Source: Trichopria drosophilae
Taxonomy: Eukaryota > Arthropoda > Insecta > Hymenoptera > Diapriidae
Reading direction: 5' to 3'
DNA length: 64,000 nucleotides
Assembly (NCBI GenBank): GCA_030407085.1
Contig: CM059587.1
Location: 101,365,001 to 101,429,000, forward strand
The notes under the pieces: generated by a model
Databases searched by the model: none
The model's input: only the letters and a program-made list of their open reading frames with translations
Told to the model about the DNA's origin: nothing
Translations under genes and position numbers: made by a program
Shown: positions 27,499-38,129 of the stretch, in pieces
Layout of the letters: each line of letters begins with the position of its first letter
Position numbering within the stretch: the first letter of the stretch is position 1

Positions 27499-28606
27499 CA
27501 GTGGAAAAAATATCTTGAAATAGAGGTTAATTCCTGTCTGAGTCAGATACCATGCCGAATAGTAGGTAATTTTTGACTGTAGAAAATAGTAGTTGCCGAA
27601 ATAGAGGTGTAGGAAGTTCGACTTTCCATACACATTTTAACATTCAATTAGAAAAGCCGAATTTTACGCATACTTTGAAAAAGTGATTTTTCCTCCAGGA
27701 AACCAGTACTCTTATGGAGAACAGAACATTGAATATTCGTACTCTGTCGTTTTCAACTGCAATTTAACATTTTTATTTAAATTGCACCATAGACCCTTTT
27801 TTATTATTATTTTTCACTCTATACAAACATAATGAATTCCAAGAGATTTATTCTCAATTGATATTTCATATTTTACTTACTCTGATGTACGAAATACATC
27901 AGACGTGCAACAAAATCGAAATGATTATATGTAAATTTTGAAAACGTTTGTTCGACTTTCCGCTCTAAATGGCAACCATGTAAGGCCCATCTGAAATTAA
28001 TTCATGCGCATATTTATCAAATGCTACTTTATCATTAATGCAACCACTTATGCTGGTTGACTACCGAATTGAATAATTCAACGGCGTTCGGGAGCATCCG
28101 TGAAATTATTACGGCACTCGGAATTTCGAGGGAACACCGGCTACCGACATTCATGACGCGGCGCAAACAGCACTAATCTTGCCAAGTTTTCGGTTTCGGT
28201 TTATCTCGATTTCCCGCGTCAGTGCCCTCGCGGGAGAGCTAGAATCGTTCTCCGGGATCTCATTCTTTTCAACTTCTCTCTTCTTACGAGTTGGATTTTT
28301 TCAAAATGCTGATTCTTCGTTAAAAACGGCTAAACTGTCATCTAGGGAGTCGCTTTCAAATTGCCTTCATTTTGAATGTTTCAGATTGCAAAGTTACGAA
28401 AAACTTTTGGGATTCCAAAAGTTTACTTGTTTTCTATCTATCCTACTGTTACGTAATCTTCTGAACAACTATTCGAAAAGTGTTAATAGATTTTCGAAAG
28501 TATCACTGCTGAAGTATTTTTCGTAGCGAAAAATGATGGCGCTAATAGAATTATCGTACCACGTAGCATTTTCGAAAAAAGAAGGCTAATATGTAAAAAT
28601 AAGTGT
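27499..28606. other. spacer, no gene seen
   Basis: Mostly A/T-rich with a short GC-richer patch at 28075-28265. The 115-codon plus frame at 28179-28526 is serine/phenylalanine/leucine-rich with no recognised domain. Confidence 0.5.
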
Positions 28607-28610
28607 TTAA

Positions 28611-28944
28611 CCCTTAAAGCGCCAACCTATATAAAAGTAACACAAAGTGCCATCTGGGGTCGTGGCAGACCCCAATCCAAAGATAATATCGTCCTGCGCA
28701 GACAGTTTTCGTTATTTCGTTTCAATAAAATTACTGGATACTCTCCAAGTGTCATTTTACCGCGTACATAAGTTATCTTGATAAAAAAATTATTGGTGAA
28801 ATTATTTTTTTCTAAAAATTTAACTTGTGCCTCTTGAAATGTAGCTCTTTAAGATAAAAAATGCTGTAAAAGTGCAGTTTTAGAAGGGTAAAAATGTAAT
28901 ATTTATGTGTGGGGTCTCTCAGTACCCCCAGGGCGCTTTAAGGG
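28611..28944. mobile_element. piggyBac-type MITE, 334 bp
   Basis: Perfect 13-bp terminal inverted repeats, CCCTTAAAGCGCC on the left and GGCGCTTTAAGGG on the right. The left flank is TTAA (28607-28610); the right flank is TAAA, a decayed duplication. A subterminal palindrome GGGGTC-GTGGCA-GACCCC lies at 28656-28673, with a related GGGGTCTCTCAGTACCCC near the right end. No coding capacity. Confidence 0.75.
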
Positions 28945-28949
28945 TAAAA

Positions 28950-29509
28950 AAAAATAAAAATAGCCATCATGTTCATAAACACCCCATTTTTCCGTAAAGT
29001 TGTCAAATTAAATGACGGCAATCTTAAAATCGTTAAACATATTTAAAAAAACATCCAGGATCAGATATTGTCAATCAAATTTAAATGCCGACGCGGGATT
29101 CGAACTCAAGACTGTCGGATAGACATGGGGGAGCAACCTATCTGTTTATAACTTTCCTAATGTCAGAGGTTTCCATTCCGTGACAGCACTTAAACACATC
29201 TGGTGACGATGTTTTTTGATTTAAGGTATCTTGCCATCTTCTTGTTTGTATTTGATTTAATTCAGGTCTTTACAGTAATCTTTTCTATATTATTCGATAC
29301 GAAATAAATTTCAAATTGTCCACTTTTGGTAATTATGTAGTTTGAGATGTTAAATTTAGTATCCAAATACAAACTTCAGGGTTTTTACATATCCCAAACC
29401 GGATTATGTAGAACCTAGACCATTTTTTCCTTGAGGCACCAAAAATTCAGCTATTGCCGGTCTGAAAGTGATCAAACCTGTCGTCAACCTTGTCCGTCAT
29501 GTTATAATT
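28950..29509. other. spacer with tRNA-like phrase
   Basis: No gene is seen. It includes the tRNA T-arm-like phrase annotated at 29090-29125. Confidence 0.5.
29090..29125 (-). repeat. tRNA-like phrase, possibly SINE or decayed tRNA
   Basis: Read on the minus strand it contains GAGTTCGAATCCCGCG followed by TCGGCA, like a tRNA T-loop and acceptor. The T-stem does not pair and no acceptor 5' half or D-arm is found, so it is not a functional tRNA. Confidence 0.3.
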
Positions 29510-30120
29510 CTAGACCAATGGCCGAAAGTGTCCGACAAAATCGAAAGGACCGAGCGAAAGGTAGAGCCATTTTTGGGCGTACCTAATTAAGCCCTTTTCG
29601 CGAGGTCCGTCGGCAGAGAAAATACGCGCGTTGAAGATTAAAAGGATGAGATACTGAATCCGGCCGGAATCCGAAATTAAGGCCGTCCCTCTGTTCTGTA
29701 CCTCAGCTCCTTTGGATTCCCCGACGAGCACGGACATGTATACGGGGCACGCGCAGGTATTGGTAAGTTGGATATCGGCGAAACGAACAAATGGTCTTTG
29801 GCAAGAAAGTAGATCCTACAGGGTTAACCTCAAATACGTGCTTCAGCACGTTCCGCAACTTATCTCGGTGTGTCTATAACGGGCGAGGCGTTCGTTCGTA
29901 TGTACACCCGTCCGATCGTGCGCGTTCGGGCACGGTCAATCGGGCCCGGTCAGTTCAGTCAATCGAACAGCTTATACCTCCGGAGTGATCGAACGGGCCA
30001 ACTTTAAACAACATCGGAGCTTTCCTACAGTCCGGGGGAATTTCAGTCAAGTTGTAACCCAGACCCGAACAATATAGTTACCTTGGGAATTTCCACGTGG
30101 TTTTTCCGAGAAAACTTTAG
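29510..30120. other. CpG-rich island
   Basis: GC-rich block with clustered CG dinucleotides, notably 29880-29990. Open frames at 29510-29737 (minus) and 29791-29988 (plus) show no domains. Probable non-coding regulatory island; a TSS-associated CpG patch cannot be excluded. Confidence 0.45.
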
Positions 30121-30421
30121 AATATTGGTACAACGTATATTGTAGATAATGCACGCTCCATTACGAACGATGTAGGTTTAGGAACCATAATCTACACGAG
30201 CGTTAGTTGCGAATATCCATTATGTAATTCCTCTCATGTTGATATTGATGCAAAATTCTACTAACATTTGATGACCGTTATATTAGAACTCAATTTCGAA
30301 AACGCAATTTTTTACAGATATTTTTAAAAGTATATAAATCGTGTTTTTTTTTAATTAAAAAAAAATTCGACAAAGAAGAATTGAACCATAATCATTTCCG
30401 AGTTAGAAGTCAATAAACCTA

Positions 30422-30743
30422 CACAGAAATAAAGAAGTCTTAAAATTGTTACATCTTAAATTCATAATCAGGTGAGGCTTAATTCAGGCCCGAAATTGCG
30501 TTAATTTTCTTAAAGTCAGTCAGTGTTTGGGCTTAAAATAAGCTTTATCGAGCGTATGGCATCTAAGTTAGACGAATCTTATTTCAAACCAAAATATTGG
30601 ATGAAAGTCAGTTTTGTTGTCTGCAGGAAACACTTTAATCCTAAATATTGACTGAATTTAAGAAAATTAACGCAATTTTGGGCTGAAATAAGCCTCATCT
30701 AATGAATTAAATGTAACAATTTTAAGACATTTTATTCTGTGTG
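30422..30743. mobile_element. TA-flanked MITE, 322 bp
   Basis: TA dinucleotides flank it at 30420-30421 and 30744-30745. Its left arm (CACAGAAATAAAG, GTCTTAAAATTGTTACAT, then AAATTGCGTTAATTTTCTTA) is repeated in reverse complement on the right. The arms are about 120 bp and the centre about 80 bp. TA duplication suggests the Tc1/mariner superfamily. Non-coding. Confidence 0.65.
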
Positions 30744-30779
30744 TACTGGACATTTCAAAATCAATTCTTTAGAAAGTGA

Positions 30780-31210
30780 TAATTTACTCAATCTGGTGGA
30801 AGAATGTATTGTCGCTGATTAAGTGTCGATTTTCAATCCTTGCACAGTTAATGTTTACTCCATAAATCGTGAGATTTGACTCTATAAGTTATAATCCACT
30901 ATTTCGTTAGAGTGGCTCAATTTTTACTCCATACAGTGTGAATTCTTACTTCAAAAAATTTAGAGAATATGTTCCCTTTCACTATATGCGGATTTTTTGT
31001 AAAGGGATAACTGAACCCCTCTCGAAAATGAGTGACATTTCACTAATATGACTGAGCCTTTGAGATAAAATAGTGCATTTTCATCCCTTTAATGAGAAAT
31101 TTCTCCCATTTAAAAATGGTACTTCACTTATAATATGAGGATTTCAACATTATATTACAGAGTGAAATTTGAAAAAAGTATAATTTGACTCTCAGGAGCG
31201 TGGTGGTCAA
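30780..31210. repeat. member of an AGAGTAAATT...CACT interspersed family
   Basis: Contains repeated phrases such as ACTCCATA, TGAATTCTTACTTC and TTTCACTATATG. Similar phrases recur around 32410-32525, 47020-47060, 49740-50290 and 51165-51205. Boundaries are not resolved and no coding capacity is seen. Confidence 0.35.
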
Positions 31211-31379
31211 CTATAAATTTATTTCTGTTTATTTTTTTTTCTTAAATAAAAATTATAAGCAAATATTCGGACAAGATTTGCAATTCAATACCAAAATATC
31301 ACAAATCAATTATCACGTTCACCGTTTAAAATTTTTATAACATTCAATTCTTCCAAACAAACGTCCATTCAGACTCTTT

Positions 31380-31720
31380 TTTGACGGATTTTCATATAAT
31401 GGATTCGATATTTTTGATCCGCCATTTTGAATTTTTCAAAATTGATGGCGGATTTGTAGTCAGCTACCTTGAATCACTATATACCAAATTCCAGATAACA
31501 AAACCACTGTTTTTTAATTTCGCTCAGCCATATTGAAACAGCCAGTTTGCATTTTCAAAATTTAATAACGGGTTCGTATTCAGCGACCTGAAAAACATGC
31601 ACACCAACCCATTTACTAAAATATAAGACATCATGCAGAAAATATTTGAATAAATAAACTTAATAACCAAAAATTTCCGTCTGAATAGCGCCATTTTGAG
31701 GACGACATTTTGTAATTTAA
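31380..31720 (-). repeat. degenerate copies of the GGCGG module
   Basis: Reverse-orientation phrases GATCCGCCATTTTGAA (about 31418), TAGTCAGCTACCTTGAATC and GTATTCAGCGACCTGAAAAA match the AAAATGGCGGATC module of the TTAA-flanked elements. The copies are strongly diverged and the ends are not seen. Confidence 0.5.
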
Positions 31721-31969
31721 TTTTTACTATGGATCAACTTTTAGTAAAACGCATTATGCCTCAAGATTCAGAGGATCCGGAACCTCCTTCGATAGTGCAG
31801 GACGGGAAATTCATAAGTGACATAGGTGGCACCTAACCTATACCTCCTAATTTGTGTTTATATTTCTATATTTTCGAAGTAAGTTTACTGCGAACGAAGT
31901 AAAAATACAATTATTATTAGCAAAATTAAAACAATTGTCGCTGATGAAACATTAAACTAATAACAATTA

Positions 31970-32231
31970 CAGTAGAGTCCCGGTATAATTGCGTCTCGCT
32001 ATATTTATGTCCCAGCATATTTGCCCGGTTCTCATTACATTTACCTGTCACCGCTCTCTGTTTCCCCTACTTTGCGGGCTGGGGCATCAGGAATGACCTG
32101 CTGAGACGTCAGAAACAATAACGCGACTGGGAGGAATGGGAGAAGTGACGCTCCTCTTTTTTTGGTAAATATAACGAGACGGGAGGAGACGGCGAGGAGC
32201 CGAAATGGATAAATATACCGAGACTCTACTG
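31970..32231 (+). mobile_element. pogo/Tigger-like MITE, 262 bp
   Basis: TA flanks on both sides (31968-31969, 32232-32233). The left end is CAGTAGAGTCCCGGTATA and the right end TATACCGAGACTCTACTG. CAGT-type ends plus TA duplication are characteristic of pogo/Tigger elements. No transposase. The best-preserved relative is at 63579-63812; a reversed relative lies at 32526-32745. The 76-codon minus frame inside it is incidental. Confidence 0.78.
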
Positions 32232-32525
32232 TATATCGATGTATTTGTTGATAATTTGTGTAATCGTTCACTTTGGAATTGTTATATTATAATCAACTGA
32301 AATCTTGTCTTTTATTGATTTCTTATGGATACAGAGATATTAATGATTTTGTAGTGCAGGCAGTTTCTTTTAAAAAATGAAAATTAAAAATGAATGAACG
32401 TAATTTTCAAAATTCGAACACTGTAAAAGTAATTCTAATCCACGAGTGCAAATTCGCTCTTTTATATGAGTGGCTCACTCTGCAGAAAGTGAATTTTCAT
32501 TCTAAAAATTAAGAGAATTGTGTTA

Positions 32526-32745
32526 GAGTAGAGGCTCGGTATATTTACACACTCGGTACCTCGCCTTTCCCTCCCTTTTCGTTATATTTACCAACAGAAA
32601 GAGAGCGACGCGACGCTTCTCCCACTTTCCTCAGTCACGTTATGTTTGTGACGTCACAGCAGGCCCTTCCTGAGGCCCCAACCCGCAAGGTGGGGGACAA
32701 AGAGAGCGGCGACAGGCAAATATAAAGAGACGGGAAAAAGGCATG
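32526..32745 (-). mobile_element. pogo/Tigger-like MITE, degraded, reversed
   Basis: Begins GAGTAGAGGCTCGGTATA, with TA before it. Its interior (CCTGAGGCCCCAACCCGC, GACGTCACAGCAGG, GGCGACAGGCAAATATA) is the reverse complement of the interior of the 31970 and 63579 copies. The far end is eroded (AAAGAGACGGGAAAAAGG), so the boundary is approximate. Confidence 0.65.
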
Positions 32746-33299
32746 ATTTTTGTTGTTGTGTCACTGAACTACAATGTCCGGCTGGCTACTTTAATTCTGG
32801 TATTTCAGATGACAAAAATGGGTTAAAAAAGCACTGTGTAATTCAGTTTTACAAATACTCGATTTCTCAAATTCGTCAAATTATGATTCCGTGCCCCAAG
32901 AACATTTTTTTTATTACAATGTGAATATGGCTTCAGCACGTGTACCAAAAACTTTTCTGGTGAATAATGAAAAAAGTACTATTTTACAAAAATAAAACAC
33001 ATTAAGTTATTATTTGTCATTTTACCTACAATTCTTGAAAATTCCGACAGTGATTGGACTGATTAATATCTAATTCCTTACTTCAGAATTTATTCCTCCC
33101 TTTTGGTATCATAAAAGTAGCACATGACTTACCTGTAAGAAAAAAGGAAAATAAGATTAGTTTAACGCATAATGAAAATACATGAATACAAAGTTGTTTA
33201 ACATTATATGTAAATATCCTCGGCATTTCTACAGAAACGCATATCAAAGACAATCTAAACATAGCAAGATTTCCCGTAAGCAAAATATCTTTTCCCATT
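32746..33299. other. AT-rich spacer
   Basis: No gene recognised. The short minus-strand frame at 33083-33298 is unremarkable. Confidence 0.6.
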
Positions 33300-34330
33300 T
33301 GGGAGTCCTCGAAATGTCTTCAACGAACATCGTATAGCCTATTTCCTCCTGTAACCAACTTCTCCAACGACGTCGGAAACTAACAGAATTCGAACTTACT
33401 ACCCTGCGAGAATCTTGTTCTCGCATTTCCTCTGCAAAAATCCGCCATTACCGTTGTCTCATTACCGACTCACCGGGGGAAAATCCAAAAGCCCGCCAAC
33501 TTCGGTCCTGAATAAATAACGGCCTCCCTCGATTAAACTGTTAAACGCGTGCGGAATTCTTAGCTGTGACGATGACGAGAGAAAGACGATTTTCCAAACT
33601 CGAATGACTTAGTAGGACTTTGGTTGTGCGCCACCCCTGTTCCGAGCATATACCGACTGGCAGACATGACATTTGCTCCAAGTTCGTCGGTATAACTTCT
33701 GACGAAGAGTTCCTGCCCCCCGCAAATGGGGGCAGAGGGGTAGTGACTGATGCTGCTGTTTCGTCCTTTTTCCTTTAGTCGAAATGAGAGGCCGAGGTGA
33801 GCATCGTCGAGGCCGGGGAGTTTCGCTGTTCTTAATGAAATTTTAAATGAGATCGACATCAGGCCCGGATACGCGCGCAGACCAGCGGGAAATTAATTTG
33901 AAACTTCGCAGTCTGAAGAAACTTTAAAAGACGTCAAAGCGAGCGCATCCTCGTCTGGGGCATTTAGCTTTTACGAGTCTCCTCGTGTTCTTCCGGGCCG
34001 CCTCTGGCCTTTTCGTTTTTTTTTTTATTTTCTCTTTTCCCCGTTCCCCGAGTCCGATTCCGGTACCCTTTAAGTCTCTTTTGTAAACGGCACGATGTTG
34101 CGTTTCCGCGTTTTGCTTTAATCGTTCAATTTTCCTTCTAAGGGGTTTAGGGAAACTTTACGACCGCCACGTGACCTTGCACTCGAATTGGACGGCACTG
34201 TATCACCAGCGAGAATACGATTTACTGCGAGTTTCGTGGCTTTGCCCCGATAAAGTGACGAAGAACTTTGCCCAAATCTTGTTTAGCAATCGATTCGTAA
34301 CTTACCAGGTTGGACAAGGGATGAAACAGA
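33300..34330. other. CpG-rich island
   Basis: GC-rich block. A tRNA T-arm-like phrase (minus strand AAGTTCGAATTC) occurs near 33390. The 99-codon minus frame at 33560-33859 is not recognisable. It contains the duplicated block at 33945-33990 and a pyrimidine tract at about 34012-34050. Confidence 0.5.
33945..33990 (+). repeat. duplicated block shared with 38160-38204
   Basis: The core TTTAGCTTTTACGAGTCTC, preceded by ATCCTCGT and GGGGC and followed by TCGT, is nearly identical to 38160-38204 in the same orientation. In both places a long pyrimidine tract follows. It could be a repeated regulatory element or a transposon fragment. Confidence 0.6.
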
Positions 34331-34468
34331 GTTCAGTTTGAAGATGATTCTATGATTATATTTAGATGCTTCTATTTGTGAGACTTATAAGATTGGATAC
34401 TACCAGTATGGTAATAATAATAAAATAATAAATGGAAATTAAAGAAAATTTGAAGAAAAGTGAAGGAG

Positions 34469-34489
34469 TTAGGTCAGGTTAGGTTAGGT
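34469..34489 (+). repeat. short TTAGG telomere-like run
   Basis: TTAGG-TCAGG-TTAGG-TTAGG. TTAGG is the usual insect telomere repeat. With four units, one altered, this is an interstitial trace and not a telomere. Confidence 0.6.
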
Positions 34490-35775
34490 AACACGTCAGG
34501 GGGAGGAAATTAATAAAAATTAGAGAAAAAATAAACAATGATTTATAACGAGGAAGTGAATATCCTAGATGTCAGGGAGGAAACGGTGGACAAAAATGTC
34601 ACGATAAGTTACGTCAGGAATTTATGCACGTGAAGAAATCTTATATCATTCGACCGAACCATACTTCATGACCTACGTTATAATAGATCATTTATGATAG
34701 CTCCTTGTTTGTGGTACACGCAGCAAAAGTTACACACTGGGTTTCTGTAGAACTACCAATACATTTCAGATACATTTTTTGTCTTGGTTTGTCACTTTCA
34801 CTCCAGCATATACCTGATGTTCATCCATTCTCTATATGTAACCGGCGGCTACCTAGGAGGTCTAATATGTAAAACCGTTCCAATATTAAGATACCAGACG
34901 AAATCTTTGTCCATCCTACGAAGTGAATAAATTTCTAGACATGTATAATCAACTGGAACATCAATCGACGAGACTGTCTGGCTCAGTTTTCATGTAGGAG
35001 CATGCGGGCGTTATATATGAGGCGGTCTGACCTGAGATCCTTCGCTGTATGAAGACGTCAAAAATACACACAGGTTTCTGGGTGATTGTTTCTTCAATTT
35101 TAATGACGTCGTCAAAGCGAACGTTGCCTTATTTATGGTGAGAATAATCTAGTTATTGGAGGTAAAGGAAGAGACGCATAAGAGATTCAGAAATAATGAA
35201 ATGGCAAAAGCATATGGGAATAAACAACGGAAACCATTTGGAAGTGTAATCAATGTAAAAAAAGTCCGAAAGATTTACCCGGGCTTCAATATTCCAGGCT
35301 CGTTTCACTTTATCGGTCACAATTAGTCCAAATGAGGTTGTCATATTAAGTGTTACTTTTATTCACAGTAAAATAACACAGACCTGCCAAAAGATTTTTT
35401 TACCCAAGGCGCGAAATCGCATTTTTGCATTCTTCACGTTCTTCATTATCTTCATGTTCCGGCGTTATTTCTGTTCTTATTATACTAGAACAGACGTTGG
35501 CCAAAGAAGAGATGAAAGGGCGCTTCTTGATCAGTGACAGCGGTTCACATGACTACCCACCTCGGGATTGACCTAGAGTGTTCTATGGGACTTTTTTTGC
35601 TGCATTAGGACCGTTTGCATTTTTTTATTATCGCTGTGTTTTGACCCGTTCAGCGTGAATGACGAACAGCACCATTTGATTTATTAAGGCATAAAGACCC
35701 CATGATACTAGCTAGCAAGTCTACCGAAGTGTAAATCTCCAATTTATATGAAATTTGGATGTATTGTAAAACATG

Positions 35776-36015
35776 AAAAAGAGACACGTGTTTGTTAGTG
35801 CTGGGAAAACATATTTAATGGGTGAACCTCCTAAATCATTTTCATTCAAGATATCTAAACCGATATTCTTCTTCTATTTAAAGATACCCTCTTTCCAAAA
35901 GATTATTAAAATCGCTTGACTACTTTTTTTCTATTTGGGTCCCGATTTTTGGGAAACTGCTTCACCCCCTAAATATGTTTCTTCGCCGCTAAACAAAATA
36001 CGTGTCTTTTAGTTT
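35776..36015. repeat. inverted repeat
   Basis: GAGACACGTGTTTG ... AAACATATTTAATGGGTGAA on the left is mirrored by TTCACCCCCTAAATATGTTT ... ATACGTGTCTTTT on the right. The arms are about 50 bp. It lies just outside the large foldback at 36118 and may be part of the same decayed insertion. Confidence 0.55.
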
Positions 36016-36117
36016 TTTATTTTTTACAACAGATTTAAATTTCATACCAATCAGAACTTTTCTTGAAAGTTTGAAATTATTCACTTCTGTAGGTTTACTT
36101 GCAAGTAACAAATGAGT

Positions 36118-37442
36118 CATTCTTCGTCAAATTGATCACGATCTGACATCACATCCCCGATTTTGTTACAAATTGCAAAAAAGTTAGTACTTGGCGTACA
36201 TACGAATGAGGTAAAGGGATTTTTCGAAATTCTGAATATTTTCAAAATGGCGGCCATATGAAATTTTCAGAAATTTTTTTTTGCAAAATTATAGCTCAGC
36301 GGCATTTTATTGGAATTGGATAAAATTTGCTACACTATAATAAAAAAGTTTGGACTTTTCAAAAAACATATTTATAATTATATAATAATAATAAATGCAT
36401 GAAAAAACAATTTCTTTTTTTTAACTTTTTTAAAGTTTTAACCGTGAATTTCGTGACACTATGAGTTCAAAATTCATATATAAACGCAACCAATACTAGA
36501 CAAAAAATTATCACAATACAATTTTTCACTACAATTTTGCTACTATCTTATCGGGCGCCCGACCATTGGGGAATGTAAAGTTGTTCATTTTATCGCCGCT
36601 AGATGTGGGTGTATCTTTTACAGCTCCATTCGACTTCTGCTATAGAAGTGGGTCTTGAATTACGTTATATTGAACTTACTGTCGTGGGTCGCATATGATG
36701 TATATTATACACATTATACATATTATACATAAATAGATTATTATATAATTATAGATAAATAGCAAAATTGTAATGAAAAATTGTATTGTGATAATTTCTT
36801 GACTAGTTTTGGTTGCGTTTATATATATATATATGAATTTTGAAATCATAGTTTCACGAAATTCATGGTTGAAACTTAAAAAAGGGGTTTTCAAACATAT
36901 ATTACCAAGAACAAAAAGAAACAGAATACCGAGACGAAAAAGGCGGCAGCAATTACATTTCCAATAAGCTCACGCCCAAGTTTCAGCGGTGTTCAACTTA
37001 AAAAATTCATAACTCGAAAACTAAAAGACATACCACAAATTAAAAATCTGAATAAAATATTAGATTAAATTTGCCATAAAATAACAATATTTAAAAAAAA
37101 TATAAAAGGGGTGCCCGGTGGATAAAAATCTTGAAAAAAACCAAAAATGTTTTTTCGTGCGTTTATTATTATTATATTTAATGATAAATATTTTTTGCGA
37201 AAAGTTCAAACTTTTCTACTATAGTGTAGCAAATTTTATCCAATTCCGATAAAATGCCGCCAAGCTATAATTTTTCGAAAAAAAAGTTTGTGAAAATTTC
37301 ATATGGCCGCCATTTTGAAAATATTCGGAATTTTGAAAAATCCCTTTACCACATTCATGTGTATGCCAAGTACTAACTTTCTTGCAAATTTTAACAAAAT
37401 CGGAGATGTGATGTCAGATCGTATTCGATTTGACGAAGAATG
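36118..37442. mobile_element. two-level nested foldback, about 1.3 kb
   Basis: The outer arms of about 300 bp (36118-36420 against 37128-37442) begin CATTCTTCGTCAAAT and end ATTTGACGAAGAATG. They carry GACATCACATC and TTTTCAAAATGGCGGCCATA. A second, inner inverted repeat pairs 36425-36540 with 36738-36895 (CGTGAATTTCGTGA; AAATTATCACAATACAATTT). No transposase frame. The 72-codon minus frame at 36676-36894 is incidental. The target duplication is not resolved. Confidence 0.65.
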
Positions 37443-38129
37443 AAAGTTAGAAATACGCTGAACGATGAAAATTCCAATTTTATTTATTATATTTTTTCTT
37501 ATTCGCGTGCGGAAAGTTCGACTTTACGCACTCATATCGAAAATGAACGTCTTCAATTAAAACATCGATAAGACATCTAACTTCACAGTGTACACACCGT
37601 TATAATGCCAAAAACCTCACATTATGATTGTGAGCTCTCCAGTTTTGATTCTGCGTTATGTAATGACATCGCGTACCGTCAGGTGCTCGTGCTAATTTCG
37701 TTGACTCTAAAACGCGACGATCACCCACGGGACTCAAAATGACAGTTTTCTGTTTGACTGTTTTTTCACTGGTAGCGTGTAAGCGACCTACTTTTTTGGG
37801 ATCCTTTTTTCTATTTCTCTTTATTTCCACATGATTGTCTCGTTACATCACGAGACTGCCTGAAACATTCAGCATCGTTCAACACTAGACCCTATGAACT
37901 AATGAAATCATCAAAACCTTCATTTATGATCAAGTAACCTAGCCATCAGAGGGAACAAGAAGATATCCGACAATCTTCCCTCCATTCCATTGGACATTAA
38001 CGTTCCCCTAGTACAATCCACCAAACTGTTTGTAAAAAGAAGGGAAAACTTGAGCCGATTAAACCAAAGTGAAATTCACCTCAATCATGAGGACGCCGTA
38101 AAACAACCGCGCAGGCAGCTGTGTAAAAT
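37443..38129. other. spacer
   Basis: No gene recognised. The 76-codon minus frame at 37600-37830 is lysine/arginine-rich at its start but matches nothing I know. Confidence 0.5.

Larger units (their letters stand above)
34331..36117. other. non-coding stretch
   Basis: No gene recognised. It contains the TTAGG run at 34469 and an inverted repeat at 35776-36015. Confidence 0.55.

Noticed and set aside
27394..27633. Minus-strand frame with KKPT/EKPT repeats
   Set aside because: The repeats are the translation of tandem DNA units in the palindromic element at 27306-27490, not a protein repeat.
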